64,000 nt of DNA. Origin: Luteimicrobium sp042670205 (GTDB lineage Bacteria; Actinomycetota; Actinomycetes; Actinomycetales; Cellulomonadaceae). Of the stretch, positions 50,983-60,624 are shown one piece after another. How positions within the stretch are numbered: position 1 is the stretch's first letter; the number at the start of each line of letters is the position of its first letter. The notes beneath the pieces are model-generated. The model searched no databases, was not told the DNA's origin, and was given only the letters and a program-made list of their open reading frames with translations. The position numbers and the translations under genes were made by a program. The stretch lies in assembly GCF_042670205.1 (NCBI RefSeq), contig NZ_JBHUWD010000002.1:62001-126000 (forward strand). The letters run 5' to 3'.

Positions 50983-51747
50983 TCAGCACGGTTCGACGTC
51001 GACCAGCAGCGCCCGGTGGTCGGAGATACCCGTGTCCACGGACCGCCCTGGTTCCGCCGCGCACAGCCCGCCCGCCGTGAGGATGTGGTCGAGCTGCTCG
51101 GTGGGGTCGACCACGGGGAAGGTCGGCGCGTGGACGAGCGGCGTCCAGCCGGTCGCGCGCGCCGGGCGGTCGCCCGCCGTGTTGAGGTCGCCGAGGACGA
51201 CGAGCGGTCCCGCGACGTCGCGCAGCTCGCGGGCGAGGCGGCGCAGCTGGGCGCGGTTGCGGACCGGCACGAAGCTCAGGTGGGTCGCGGCCACCGTGAC
51301 CGGCCCGCCGGGGGCGTCGAGCTCGGCCACGAGCGCCGCCCGCGGTTCGTCGTGCACGAGCGTGGGCCACCGGTGGCCCTTGAACCGTACGGGGACCCGC
51401 CGGCGGGGCTCGGGCAGCCGGATCTGGCGCCAGCGGCGGACCGGGAGCCGGCTGAGCAGCGCGATGCCGTAGGTGGCGGTGTCGGGCTGCAGGTCGCCGG
51501 TCGCGGCGGTCCAGACGCCGGGCTCGCCGGCGAGCGTGGCGGCGAAGCGCTGGTCGACGGCGCCCATGGCCTCGGCGGCGAGAGCGGTGAGGTCGGAGCC
51601 GTGCGAGCGCGGCTGATCGCGGTCCACCTCCTGGAGGGCCAGCACGTCCGCGTCGAGGCCGGCGACGGCGGCCGCGAACCGGCCCAGGTCGACCTCGCCG
51701 TGAGGCCCCTGGCGGCCGTGGAGGATGTTGAAGGTGGCGAGGCGCAC
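50983..51747 (-). CDS. Endonuclease/exonuclease/phosphatase (EEP) family protein
   Basis: 254 residues. All main EEP motifs: TFNILHG (metal Asn), LALQEVDRD (metal Glu), ATHLSFVP, LGDLNTAG and ISDHRALL (catalytic Asp-His). No signal peptide, so it is cytosolic. Substrate could be a phosphodiester in nucleic acid or lipid. Convergent with the HAD gene, eight bases apart. Confidence 0.87.
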   Translation of the reverse strand: MRLATFNILHGRQGPHGEVDLGRFAAAVAGLDADVLALQEVDRDQPRSHGSDLTALAAEAMGAVDQRFAATLAGEPGVWTAATGDLQPDTATYGIALLSRLPVRRWRQIRLPEPRRRVPVRFKGHRWPTLVHDEPRAALVAELDAPGGPVTVAATHLSFVPVRNRAQLRRLARELRDVAGPLVVLGDLNTAGDRPARATGWTPLVHAPTFPVVDPTEQLDHILTAGGLCAAEPGRSVDTGISDHRALLVDVEPC

Positions 51748-51875
51748 CGTCCGATCCTCGCAAGCCTCCCGCTCCCGCGCCCGCGCTGCGTCGAGCGGAC
51801 GCCCGTCGGCGTGCGGAGGCCCGCCGGACGCCCTACCGTCGCAGCCTGGCAGGGACCGACCAGCGAGAGGTGCGC

Positions 51876-52544
51876 ATGACCCACGACGACGACACCGGTG
51901 CCCCGGCCGCCCCGCGTGGCTCCGGTGCCTCCGGGAGCGGCGGCTCCGGGAGCCCCGACGGCTCGGCGTTGCGCGAGGCGCTCAAGGCCGCGGGCGTCGC
52001 GCTCAAGCAGGCGGAGGTGCCGTTCGCGCTGTGCGGTGGCTTCGCGGCCTGGGTCCGCGGTGCGCCCGAGCCGTCGCACGACGTGGACTTCGTCGTGCCG
52101 CCCGAGCACGCCGACGCGGCGCGCGCAGCCCTGGCCGGAGCGGGCTTCGACGTGCGGCAGCCGCCGGAGGACTGGCTGTTCAAGGCGTTCCGCGGCGACG
52201 CCATGGTCGACGTGATCATGCGCCTGTCGGGCGGCGACGTCACGGCCGCCGACCTCGCGCGCACCGACGACCTCGACGTCCTGTCGGTCCGGCTCCCGGT
52301 GCTGCCCGCGACCGACCTGCTGGTCTCGCGCCTGACCCCGCTGAACGAGCACTACTGCGACCTCGCGCCCCAGCTCGAGGTGTCGCGTGCGCTCCGCGAG
52401 CAGGTCGACTGGGCCGAGGTGGCGCAGCGCACCGCCGCCAACCCGTTCGCGCGGGCGTTCCTGTTCCTGCTCGCGGAGCTCGGCGTCGCCGACCCGGGCC
52501 TGCCCGTGCCTCGGACCGACCGGCCGGCGACCGCCTCGGCGTGA
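51876..52544 (+). CDS. Nucleotidyltransferase-fold protein
   Basis: 222 residues. A Gly/Ser-rich leader (1-35) is followed by ALCGGFAAWVRGAPEPSHDVDFVV, the GG-x-A and D-x-D pattern of nucleotidyltransferase-fold proteins such as AbiEii- or MNT-like families. ATG 51876 is preferred over the GTG at 51870 because GAGAGG is well spaced for it. No antitoxin-like partner is adjacent, so a toxin role is not supported. Confidence 0.7.
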   Translation: MTHDDDTGAPAAPRGSGASGSGGSGSPDGSALREALKAAGVALKQAEVPFALCGGFAAWVRGAPEPSHDVDFVVPPEHADAARAALAGAGFDVRQPPEDWLFKAFRGDAMVDVIMRLSGGDVTAADLARTDDLDVLSVRLPVLPATDLLVSRLTPLNEHYCDLAPQLEVSRALREQVDWAEVAQRTAANPFARAFLFLLAELGVADPGLPVPRTDRPATASA

Positions 52545-52550
52545 CGTCCG

Positions 52551-53096
52551 TCAGGCCGCGGGACGGTCGGGGACGCCCTCGACGAAGACCAGGTGGCCGC
52601 CCAGGTACGCGCCGCCGCTCGCGGCCGCCGTGCCGGCGAGGCCGAGCAGGACGCCGCGCGCGTGGTGCCCGCGCCGCCGGGCGAGCCACGAGCCCGTGAG
52701 CAGGGCCGCGCCCGCGCTGTTGAGCGCCGCGTGGACGGCACCGGCGCCCCTGGCCCTGCCGTCCGTGGTGCGCCAGTCCGCGAGGCCGGCGAGGGCCGTG
52801 GGCGCCACGGCGAGCAGACCGAGCCCGATCAACCGCTGCGCGGCGCGCTCGTGGCGCCGACCCGACAGGTCGAGCACGACGGCGGACGTCCACAGCCCGA
52901 TCGGGACGTCGCTCATCGCGGGGTGCAGCGGGTGCCCGAGCGGGCGGCCGCGCAGGAGGTCGTCGAGTGCGCCGCCGCGCGGCACGAGGTCCGCGAGCTT
53001 CTGGAGCGGGCCGGTCAGGCGCCCCGCGAGGGGCGACGCCGCGGCGGCCTCGGCGAGCCGCGTCGGCAGGGGAGTGCTGGCGGTGGGAGAGGACAT
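52551..53096 (-). CDS. DUF2231-type membrane protein
   Basis: 181 residues with about four hydrophobic helices. GHPLHPAMSDVPIGLWTSAVVLD is the family hallmark: His residues at the membrane edge, possibly haem- or metal-binding. Function unknown; relatives sit near cytochrome genes. Confidence 0.75.
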   Translation of the reverse strand: MSSPTASTPLPTRLAEAAAASPLAGRLTGPLQKLADLVPRGGALDDLLRGRPLGHPLHPAMSDVPIGLWTSAVVLDLSGRRHERAAQRLIGLGLLAVAPTALAGLADWRTTDGRARGAGAVHAALNSAGAALLTGSWLARRRGHHARGVLLGLAGTAAASGGAYLGGHLVFVEGVPDRPAA

Positions 53097-53192
53097 GGCG
53101 GACCCCGATCGTCGGTCGCGCGGGCCGCTCCCTGACCCGCCTCCGACGCTAGTCGCCCGGGCGCCGTTGCGCCCGCTGCGCCGGCCGACGCG

Positions 53193-53741
53193 TCAGGAGG
53201 CGGCCCCGACGGCTGGGGTCGCGACCCTCATGACGAGGATCGCACCCACGATCTCCTGCTCACCGCGCCGCAGCGCGCTGGCCGTCACCTCGAGCTCGAT
53301 CGACCGGCCGCGCCGGTTGACCGCGCCGAGGTGCGCGGACGAGTCCTGCGTCGAGCCCACGAGCTGCTCGCGCACGAGCGGGACGAGCTGCTCGACGGGC
53401 AGACCGATGTCGAGGTCGGTGAGGGCCCGGCCGATGACGTCGTCCTCGCGCACGCCCCACAGGTCGGTGGACCGCTCGTTCCACGCCAGCACCCGCAGCC
53501 GGGCGTCGAGCACGAGGACGCCCGGTCGGACGCGCGAGAACGCCGGCTCCACGACCGCGTCGGGGGCGCGCGACCAGAGCCCTGGGGCGCCTGCCTCGCC
53601 GGCCGTAACGGCGAGGCCCCGCGCCCCGAGGTGTCGGTGCGTCCCGAGGCAGGGCTCGTCCACCGGCGGCCCGTCCGGTCCGTCGTCGCCGACGATGAAC
53701 CACCCGCCGTCCCAGGCGAGGGTCCGGACGCGCGGTCTCAC
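53193..53741 (-). CDS. PAS-domain protein
   Basis: 182 residues from GTG 53741. A short N-terminal segment (1-65) precedes a PAS fold (about 70-165) with GVLVLDARLRVLAWNERSTDLWG, and NRRGRSIELEV in the later strands. No output domain. It begins four bases after the PAS-ANTAR-STAS gene, so the two are probably one operon and may act in one signalling path. Confidence 0.7.
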   Translation of the reverse strand: MRPRVRTLAWDGGWFIVGDDGPDGPPVDEPCLGTHRHLGARGLAVTAGEAGAPGLWSRAPDAVVEPAFSRVRPGVLVLDARLRVLAWNERSTDLWGVREDDVIGRALTDLDIGLPVEQLVPLVREQLVGSTQDSSAHLGAVNRRGRSIELEVTASALRRGEQEIVGAILVMRVATPAVGAAS

Positions 53742-53745
53742 GTCG

Positions 53746-54705
53746 TCACCGCTTCGTCGCGTGCCCGCGGGTCGTACCGTCCGTGGACGTGCGGTCGCTG
53801 GTCGCGACCTGGAAGGACACGTCGTCGCGCTGAGCGCGGCGGGACGCCGCGCGGACGACCCCCTCGCCGGCCTCGCTCAGGTAGGTGGCCGCCCGTAGGT
53901 CGAGCGTGAGCTCACCCTCGGCCCGCGCGCGGGGCCACGCCTCCGCGACCTTCCGAGCCAGCCGGTGGGCCGCCGGGACGTCGACGGCTCCGACGACCGT
54001 GACGGTCAGCGGCGGCCCGTCGAGGGTCTCGACGCTCGCGCCCTGCGGCGCCTCCGCGCCCTGCAGTGCCACCGCGTCGTGCTCGACCGGCACGTCGCCG
54101 TCGAGCGCGCCCGCGAGCGACCCCGCGACCGCGGAGCGCGCGGCGGGGCTCAGCCCCTCGTCGCGGGCGAGCTCGCCGGCGACGTGCCGAGCGAGCGTCG
54201 CGAGGGGGACGTTGACCTGCTGCGAGCGCCACCGCAGCAGCTCGAACGCGTCGTGGTCGTCGAGCCCGTAGAGCACCATGAGCATGCCCTTGGCGTGGTC
54301 GACGGCGGCGTGCGAGACGACGGCGCGACCGAGCTCGGCCGACACGGCGCGCTCGCGCAGCGCGGACTCCTCCTCGGTCGTGTCGATGACGAACCCGGTG
54401 AGGGTCGGGTGGCCGCCCGCGCCCGTCTGCCACCGCCCGGTGACGGTGAGCCGCCCGGACGCCCCGTCGTCGTCGGCCGGCTCGCGCGACCCGCGGACGG
54501 CGAACGACTCCGTCATGGGCTCGGCCCCGGAGAGCGCGCGCTCGAGGTGGTCGCGGTCCTCGCCCGCGGCGAGCGCGAGCAGGGGTCCCGGCCCCGGCGG
54601 GACGTCGGGGTCGATCCCGAGCACGTCGTACATGGACGCGGGCCAGGTCCAGCTCTCGGGCGTGGCCGCGTAGCGACCGGCCGCCCTTCGTTCGTGCGTC
54701 GTCAC
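53746..54705 (-). CDS. PAS-ANTAR-STAS regulator
   Basis: 319 residues. PAS-like N-terminus (about 15-120, SWTWPASMYDVLGIDP), ANTAR (about 130-185, SHAAVDHAKGMLMVLYGLDD) and a C-terminal STAS-like domain (about 230-300, LTVTVVGAVDV and GELTLDLRAATYLSEAGE). The GTG at 54705 has a perfect AGGAGG five bases away. A STAS module links it to anti-sigma-factor antagonist switches, so it may couple RNA antitermination with partner switching. Confidence 0.78.
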   Translation of the reverse strand: MTTHERRAAGRYAATPESWTWPASMYDVLGIDPDVPPGPGPLLALAAGEDRDHLERALSGAEPMTESFAVRGSREPADDDGASGRLTVTGRWQTGAGGHPTLTGFVIDTTEEESALRERAVSAELGRAVVSHAAVDHAKGMLMVLYGLDDHDAFELLRWRSQQVNVPLATLARHVAGELARDEGLSPAARSAVAGSLAGALDGDVPVEHDAVALQGAEAPQGASVETLDGPPLTVTVVGAVDVPAAHRLARKVAEAWPRARAEGELTLDLRAATYLSEAGEGVVRAASRRAQRDDVSFQVATSDRTSTDGTTRGHATKR

Positions 54706-54813
54706 GGCGCCTCCTGTCGGCCGTGCCCGTGCGGGCCGCACCTCTCGACCCGTGCATCCCTCGCGGGGCGCTCCCTCGACCCTACGTCTCCCGTGGCCCC
54801 GCGGCCACGGCCC

Positions 54814-55302
54814 TCAGGCCGGTCCGCCGGTCGTCTGCAGGGCGCGCGCCACCTTGTCGGCGGCCTCGACCTCTTCGCGCAGGTTGGCCGCCAGGAGGTC
54901 GGCGACGTCGTGCCGGCCGCAGGACTCGGCGAGCGCGACGAGCCCGGTGTAGGTGCCGATCTCGAGGTGCTCGGTCTCGAGCGCCGCGGAGAGCGCGACG
55001 GTGTCCTGCAACGCGGTGTCCGTCTTGCGGAGCAGGGAGTGCGCCTCCTTCGCGAGCCCCGCCGTCGTGGGCGACGGCGACTCGTCGCCGGGCTTGCCGG
55101 CGAGCTCGAGGCAGCGCTCGACGTTCTTGATCTGGCGCCGGGTCTCCTCCGCGTGCTCGGTGAACACCGTGCGCAGGTCCTCGGTGCTGACGATGCGCCC
55201 GAGCTCCTCGAGCATGTCGAGCGAGTCGTGCTCGCCGGACAGCAACGACGCGAGGCGGTACGCGAGCAGTTCTTCGGGGGTGGTGAGGTTCTCGAACATC
55301 AT
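54814..55302 (-). CDS. Ferritin-like (DUF892/YciE-type) stress protein
   Basis: 162 residues, all-helical. Opening MMFENLTTPEELLAYRLAS, then EHDSLDMLEELGRIV, EHAEETRRQIKNVE and ETEHLEIGTYTGLVA with regularly spaced Glu and His as in di-iron four-helix bundles. This is the layout of YciE/YciF-like proteins linked to envelope and oxidative stress. GAAGGA upstream of the ATG. Confidence 0.8.
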   Translation of the reverse strand: MMFENLTTPEELLAYRLASLLSGEHDSLDMLEELGRIVSTEDLRTVFTEHAEETRRQIKNVERCLELAGKPGDESPSPTTAGLAKEAHSLLRKTDTALQDTVALSAALETEHLEIGTYTGLVALAESCGRHDVADLLAANLREEVEAADKVARALQTTGGPA

Positions 55303-55483
55303 GGCGTCCTTCGTGCGGACCGGGCCGCCGACGGCATGACGACCCTTCGACCTTGCAGCCGGGTCCGGACCCACGCAAGCCCGGGCGGGGTGCCCGTCCG
55401 GGTGCGAGCGCCACCGGCCGGCGCGACGGTGGCAGGGGTTGCGGAGGGCGACCGGGCGACGGCGGTGCGGACGGTGAGGACGG

Positions 55484-56470
55484 ATGGCGGCTGGGCCCGC
55501 TGAGGACGACGTGCTCGTGCTGCGCGCGCTCGGCCTCGGGGACGCGCTCGTGTCGGTCCCCGCGCTGCGCGGGCTGCGCCGCGCCTGGCCGGGTCGCCGC
55601 CTCGTCCTGGCCGGGCCGCCGTCGGTCGGCCCGTGGCTCGCGGGGCTCGGTCTCGTCGACGCCGTCGTGCCCGCGCGCGGCCTGGCGCCGCTGCCGCCGC
55701 ACGCCCGCGGTGACGGACGGCACGTCGCGGTGAACCTGCACGGCCGCGGTCCGGAGAGCCACCGCGCGCTCCTCGCGACGCGGCCGGCCCGCCTGGTGGC
55801 GTTCGGGGCGCCCGGGCTGCACGAGGGACCGCCATGGGACCCCGAGGAGCACGAGGTCGACCGGTGGTGCCGGCTCGTCCGGTCGGCCGGGGGGAGCTGC
55901 GACCGCGGCGACCTGCTGCTCGCCCCGCGGGTCGCGCGCGGCGACCACGTCGTCGTCCACCCGGGCGCTGCGGGCGCCGACCGTCGGTGGCCCGTCTCGC
56001 GGTTCGCGGTCGTGGTCGGCGCGCTCGCGCGGGCGGGGAGGACCGTCGTCGTGACCGGCTCGCCGGGTGAGCGCGCGCGGTGCGCTCGTGTGGTCCGGGG
56101 AGCCGGACCGGGCGCCGCGGGCCGGGTCGTGGACCGCTCCGGCGCGCTCGACGTCGGTGCGCTGGCCGACGTCGTCGGTTCGGCCGCGCTGCTGGTGAGC
56201 GGCGATACGGGAGTGGCGCACCTCGCGACCGCGTTCCGTACGCCGTCGGTGACGCTGTTCGCCCGGACCCCGCCGCGCCTGTGGGGCCCGTGCGTCGACC
56301 TCGAGCGGCACCGGGTGCTGTGGCACGGGGCGGACGAGGGCGACGGCGCGCGCCCGCGGGCCGAGGGGGCGCCCGGCCCCGACCCCCTCCTGCTGGAGAT
56401 CACCGCCGAGGAGGCGCTGGCCGCGGCCGCGGGCCTCCTCGAGCGCCCCCCCAGGTGGCGCTCCCGGTGA
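55484..56470 (+). CDS. GT9-family (heptosyltransferase-like) glycosyltransferase
   Basis: 328 residues. VLRALGLGDALVSVPALRGL and LVSGDTGVAHLATAFRTPSVTLFA are GT9 signatures. A second GT9 besides that at 37413, outside the main glycan operon. ADP-heptose is the family's typical donor; the local operon shows the cell can make it. Lies alone between stress and signalling genes. Confidence 0.83.
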   Translation: MAAGPAEDDVLVLRALGLGDALVSVPALRGLRRAWPGRRLVLAGPPSVGPWLAGLGLVDAVVPARGLAPLPPHARGDGRHVAVNLHGRGPESHRALLATRPARLVAFGAPGLHEGPPWDPEEHEVDRWCRLVRSAGGSCDRGDLLLAPRVARGDHVVVHPGAAGADRRWPVSRFAVVVGALARAGRTVVVTGSPGERARCARVVRGAGPGAAGRVVDRSGALDVGALADVVGSAALLVSGDTGVAHLATAFRTPSVTLFARTPPRLWGPCVDLERHRVLWHGADEGDGARPRAEGAPGPDPLLLEITAEEALAAAAGLLERPPRWRSR

Positions 56471-56582
56471 CGCGGAGAGCCGGTTCCGCCTGCGGGGGAC
56501 CGGGCGGAGCGTAGGGTGAAGAGATCCACGGTGACGGACCGCTCGAGCCAGCGGTGGCCCTGCGCCCGAGGGAAGGACCGAC

Positions 56583-57227
56583 ATGGTCCGAACGATCCTG
56601 CGTGGCAGCTTCCGGCTCGAGGGCTCTGACGCCTGGTGGTCCGACGAGGTCTATCTCATGCTCGGCCTGGCGCCGGGCGACGTCCGGCCGTCGCTGGACG
56701 TCCTGCTCCGCCACGTCGACCCGGCGTGGCACGAACGGCTGCGCGGCGACCTCGCCGCCTGCGCGGACGGGGACGGCGCCGTCGTCGGCGGGCTCTACCC
56801 CGTGCGTGACCTCACCGGGCGGCGGCGGTACGTCGCCCTCGCCGCGGTGGGCGCGCCCGAGGCCGGTGTCTCCGGTGACGTGGCCGACGTCACGGAGAGC
56901 ATCGAGGGCGACGTCGCCGACGAGGTGAACGCGAGGCTCGCGGACGCGGTGCGCGACCAGGCCGCGCTGGAGCAGGCGCTCGGCGTGCTCGCGCTGGTCC
57001 AGGGCGTCGACCGCCGGACCGCCTTCGCCATGCTGCGCTGGAGCGCCGACCGCCGGGGGCTCGCCGTCGCGACCGCCGCCCGGCGGCTCGTGGCCGCGGC
57101 CGGCCGCGTGCGGCTCCCCGAGCCGGAGCGGGCGCGCCTCGACGCCCTCGTCGACGCGGCGACCCGGCGGCCGGGAACGCCCGCCGCGGTGCGGCCTGCG
57201 GCCCGGAGCCTGGCCGCCGTGAGCTAG
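56583..57227 (+). CDS. PAS-ANTAR-like regulator
   Basis: 214 residues: short PAS-like region (about 8-105, DAWWSDEVYLMLGLAPGDV) and an ANTAR-like helical region (about 125-180, DQAALEQALGVLALVQGVDR). The Q-A-K-G core is Q-A-L-G, so this paralogue may not bind RNA. Fits the same family as 23105, 23960 and 24747. Confidence 0.72.
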   Translation: MVRTILRGSFRLEGSDAWWSDEVYLMLGLAPGDVRPSLDVLLRHVDPAWHERLRGDLAACADGDGAVVGGLYPVRDLTGRRRYVALAAVGAPEAGVSGDVADVTESIEGDVADEVNARLADAVRDQAALEQALGVLALVQGVDRRTAFAMLRWSADRRGLAVATAARRLVAAAGRVRLPEPERARLDALVDAATRRPGTPAAVRPAARSLAAVS

Positions 57228-57236
57228 CGCCCCGCC

Positions 57237-58289
57237 TCAGCGCCCCGGCCGCAGCGGCGGGCTGTCGAGCCCCTCGCTGCGCGCCAGGCCGCCGAGGAGC
57301 CCGGCGAGGGACTCGCGGGCACCGTGCCGCGGCGACCACCCGAGCACGTCGCGCGCCCGCGCGGTGTCCATCACCGGGGCGCTCATCGCCATGTCGAGCC
57401 AGCCCGGGTCGGTCGGGACCGCGCGGGCGCGCCACGCGAGGGCCAGCACCCGGCGCAGCAGGGCGGGCGGCAGGCCGAGCGCACGTCCGTGGTCGAGGAG
57501 CTCCGCGACGTCGCGCCCGGTCAGGACGCCGTCGCCCGCGACGTTGAACGGTCCCCGCGCGCGCGTCGGGCGCAGGACCGCGCGCAGGTACGCCTGGGCG
57601 AGGTCGTCGGCGTGCACGGCCTGGAACCGCAGGCCGGCGGGGAGCGGCACGACGGGCAGCACCCGGGCGCCCGCCGCCCACCGGGGGACGAGGGGGCCGA
57701 GGAAGTAGCGGCCGACCTCCGCGCCCGCGTCCGGCTGGAACACGAGCGACGGCCGCACCCGGGTGACGACGACGTCCGGGTGCCGGGCCTCGAACCGGTC
57801 GAGGACCCGCTCCTGTGCCGCCTTGTCGACGCTGTAGTGCGAGGTGGGCACCCCGCCCGTGGGCCAGGTCTCGTCGTGCGGACGGTCGTCCGGGGCGGGG
57901 GAGTAGGCGCCCACCGACGACGCGACGACGAGGTGCGGCACCCCGGCGCGGGCCGCCGCGGCGGCGACGCGCGCCGTGCCGTCCACGTTGGTCCGGCGCA
58001 GCAGGGTGCGGTCCCGGTTGGGCTGGATCAGCCACGCGAGGTGGACGACGGCGTCGGCCCCGGCGAGCGCGTCGTCCAGCGCGTCCGTCGCCGCGCCCCG
58101 CGCGGACACCGTGACGGGGGACGTCCCCACGTCGTGCTCGACCCAGCGGGCGCCGCGGTACGGCTCTGCCTGCTCGTCCGGGCGCCGGCGCGCGACGCCG
58201 ACGACCTCGTCCACGGCGGGCTCGGCCGTCAGCGCCCGCAGGAGTGCCGTGCCCACGTTGCCGGTGGCGCCGACCACCACGACCTTCAC
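57237..58289 (-). CDS. NAD-dependent epimerase/dehydratase family protein
   Basis: 350 residues. VVVGATGNVGTALLRAL nucleotide motif, VHLAWLIQPNRD, SSVGAYSP and HYSVDKAAQE with the Tyr-x3-Lys pair. Extended SDR; substrate unclear. GTG 58289 overlaps the stop of the upstream alcohol dehydrogenase gene by 4 bp, so they are coupled. Confidence 0.83.
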   Translation of the reverse strand: MKVVVVGATGNVGTALLRALTAEPAVDEVVGVARRRPDEQAEPYRGARWVEHDVGTSPVTVSARGAATDALDDALAGADAVVHLAWLIQPNRDRTLLRRTNVDGTARVAAAAARAGVPHLVVASSVGAYSPAPDDRPHDETWPTGGVPTSHYSVDKAAQERVLDRFEARHPDVVVTRVRPSLVFQPDAGAEVGRYFLGPLVPRWAAGARVLPVVPLPAGLRFQAVHADDLAQAYLRAVLRPTRARGPFNVAGDGVLTGRDVAELLDHGRALGLPPALLRRVLALAWRARAVPTDPGWLDMAMSAPVMDTARARDVLGWSPRHGARESLAGLLGGLARSEGLDSPPLRPGR

Positions 58290-59515
58290 GACGGCGCCCC
58301 CTCGGACGGCGCCCGACGGGCGGGGAGCGCCGGGTCGAGCACGACCTTGATGCAGCCGTCGGTCTTGCCGCGGAACATCCGGTAGGCGTCCGGCGCGCCC
58401 TCGAGCGGGAGCCGGTGGGTGCGCAGGTCGAGGAGCCCGAGCGGGTCGGCCTCGTCGGCGGCCAGCGGCAGGACGGCGTCGGTCCAGCGCCGGACGTTCG
58501 CCTGGCCCATCCGGACCGTGACCTGCTTGTCGAACAGGTCGAGCATGGGCAGCGGGTCCGCGGCGCCCCCGTAGACGCCCGAGACGGACAGGGTGCCGCC
58601 CCGGCGGACCACGTCGATCGCCGCGCGCAGCGCCGCGAGCCGGTCGATGCCGGCGGTCTGGATGAGCGGCCGGCCCACCGCGCCCGGCAGGCGCGCGGCG
58701 CCGCGCTGGAGGGTGGCGGCGACGGGCGAGCCGTGCGCCTCCATCCCGACGGCGTCGATCACCGAGTCCGCCCCGCGCCCCTCGGTGAGGTCCCGGACGG
58801 CGTCCGCGACGTCGTCCACGACGCGGAGGTCGAGGGTCAGGGCGCCGTGGCGCCGCGCCATCGCGAGGCGCTCGTCGACCAGGTCGACCCCGACGACCCG
58901 CCCGGCTCCCCGGTGCGCCGCGACGCGCGCGGCGAGCTGCCCGACGGGCCCGAGCCCGAGGACCACGACGGTCCCGCCGTCCGGCACGTCCGCGTAGTCG
59001 ACCGCCTGCCACGCCGTCGGCAGCACGTCGGACAGGTAGAGGTAGCGCTCGTCGGGCGAGCCGTCGTCGGGCACGCGGATCGGGCCGTACTGGGCCTGCG
59101 GGACACGGAGGTACTGCGCCTGCCCGCCGGGCACGCTGCCGTACAGGGACGTGTAGCCGAACAGCGCTCCACCCTTGCCGTGCGCGCGGACCTGTGTGGT
59201 CTCGCACTGGCTCTGCAGCCCGCGGCGGCACATCCAGCACGTGCCGCACGCGATGTTGAAGGGGACGACGACCCGGTCGCCGGGCCGCAGGGCGCCGGCC
59301 TCCGGGCCGACCTCCTCGACGACGCCCATCGCCTCGTGCCCGAGCACGTCGCCCGGGGACAGGTACGCGGCCAGCACCTCGTACAGGTGCAGGTCGGACC
59401 CGCAGATCGCCGTCGAGGTGACCCGGACCACCGCGTCGGTGGGCTCCTCGATCCGCGGGTCGGGGACGTCCTCGACCCGGACGTCCTCGACGCCGTGCCA
59501 GGTGAGCGCTCGCAT
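58286..59515 (-). CDS. Zinc-dependent alcohol dehydrogenase (MDR, formaldehyde dehydrogenase-like)
   Basis: 409 residues. Catalytic zinc ligands in ICGSDLH and GHEAMG, four structural-zinc Cys in CGTCWMCRRGLQSQC, and GLGPVGQLAA for NAD. The long form with an extra loop resembles glutathione-independent formaldehyde dehydrogenases. Coupled to the epimerase-like gene downstream. Divergent from the quinone-oxidoreductase-like gene at 59651. Confidence 0.87.
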   Translation of the reverse strand: MRALTWHGVEDVRVEDVPDPRIEEPTDAVVRVTSTAICGSDLHLYEVLAAYLSPGDVLGHEAMGVVEEVGPEAGALRPGDRVVVPFNIACGTCWMCRRGLQSQCETTQVRAHGKGGALFGYTSLYGSVPGGQAQYLRVPQAQYGPIRVPDDGSPDERYLYLSDVLPTAWQAVDYADVPDGGTVVVLGLGPVGQLAARVAAHRGAGRVVGVDLVDERLAMARRHGALTLDLRVVDDVADAVRDLTEGRGADSVIDAVGMEAHGSPVAATLQRGAARLPGAVGRPLIQTAGIDRLAALRAAIDVVRRGGTLSVSGVYGGAADPLPMLDLFDKQVTVRMGQANVRRWTDAVLPLAADEADPLGLLDLRTHRLPLEGAPDAYRMFRGKTDGCIKVVLDPALPARRAPSEGAPS

Positions 59516-59650
59516 GTCGTGTCCTCTCGGAGGGGGTGCCGCGCACCACCGGGCCGACGCGCTCCTCGATCGGTCCCTGCCACTGTCCGGCCGGTGGGCG
59601 CCGCACGCATCCGGGGAATGCGCCGGGCCGCCGCGCTCGTTGCGCGAGAC

Positions 59651-60577
59651 ATGCGTGCCATCACCTACGACCGCCACGGCGGCGCCGACGTCCTGCAGCT
59701 CACCGACCAGCCCGTCCCGCCCGTCGGGCCCGACGCCGTGCTCGTCCGGGTCCACGCCGCGGCCGTGAACCCGGTGGACCTGTACGTGCGCGCGGGTGGG
59801 CTCGACGCCCTCATGGACGTCCAGTTCCCCGTCGTGCCGGGCTGGGACGTCGCGGGCGTCGTCGAGCAGGTCGGCCTGGACGTGCCCGAGCTCGAGGTCG
59901 GCGACGAGGTGTTCGGGTACGTGCGCAAGGACTGGGTGCACGGCGGGACGTTCGCGGAGTACGTCGCGGCGCCCGTGCGGACGCTGGCCCGCAAGCCCTC
60001 GTCGCTGAGCTTCGAGGAGGCCGCCGGGGTGCCGCTCGCGGGCCTCACCGCCTACCAGACGATCGTGCGCTCGGGGCTGCGCGCCGGGCAGACGGTGCTC
60101 GTGCACGGGGCGTCCGGCGGGGTCGGCTCGTTCGCGGTGCAGATCGCGCGCTCCCTCGGGGCGCGGGTGGTTGGCACGGCCTCGGAGCGCAACCACGACT
60201 ACCTCCGTTCGCTCGGCGCCGAGCCGGTCGCCCACGGCGAGGGCCTCGTCCGGCGGGTCCGGGACCTCGTGCCGGACGGCGTCGACGTCGTCCTCGACTA
60301 CGCCGGGCACGGGCTGGTGGCCGAGGCGCCGCAGCTCCTCGCCGCGGGCGGCGTGCCGGTCTCGATCGTCGACGCGTCCGTCCGCGAGCTCCCGGGGGGC
60401 GTCTACGCGTGGGTGCGGCCGTCGTCGTCCGACCTCGCCGAGCTGGCGCGCCTCGCCGACGACGGCGCGCTCACCGTGCACGTGGACCGGGTGCTCGAGC
60501 TCGAGGACGCGGCCGAGGCCCACCGGCTCGTCGAGCAGGGCGGCGGTCGCGGCAAGGTCGTCGTGCGCGTGAGATGA
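59651..60577 (+). CDS. NADP-dependent quinone oxidoreductase-like MDR protein
   Basis: 308 residues. MRAITYDRHGGADVLQL start, AAVNPVDLYVR, and LVHGASGGVGSFAVQIA for NADPH; no zinc ligands, as in QOR-type enzymes. ATG 59651 gives the conserved start; an in-frame upstream ATG at 59618 is less likely. Reduces quinones or enones. Confidence 0.87.
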   Translation: MRAITYDRHGGADVLQLTDQPVPPVGPDAVLVRVHAAAVNPVDLYVRAGGLDALMDVQFPVVPGWDVAGVVEQVGLDVPELEVGDEVFGYVRKDWVHGGTFAEYVAAPVRTLARKPSSLSFEEAAGVPLAGLTAYQTIVRSGLRAGQTVLVHGASGGVGSFAVQIARSLGARVVGTASERNHDYLRSLGAEPVAHGEGLVRRVRDLVPDGVDVVLDYAGHGLVAEAPQLLAAGGVPVSIVDASVRELPGGVYAWVRPSSSDLAELARLADDGALTVHVDRVLELEDAAEAHRLVEQGGGRGKVVVRVR

Positions 60578-60624
60578 CCCACACCGCCTTTTCGTCATAC
60601 GGGGCTTGCGTAAAGGTCCGGAGG

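Noticed and set aside
51876..52544. AbiEii-type toxin of a toxin-antitoxin pair
   Set aside because: The nucleotidyltransferase pattern is present but no antitoxin-like gene is next to it.
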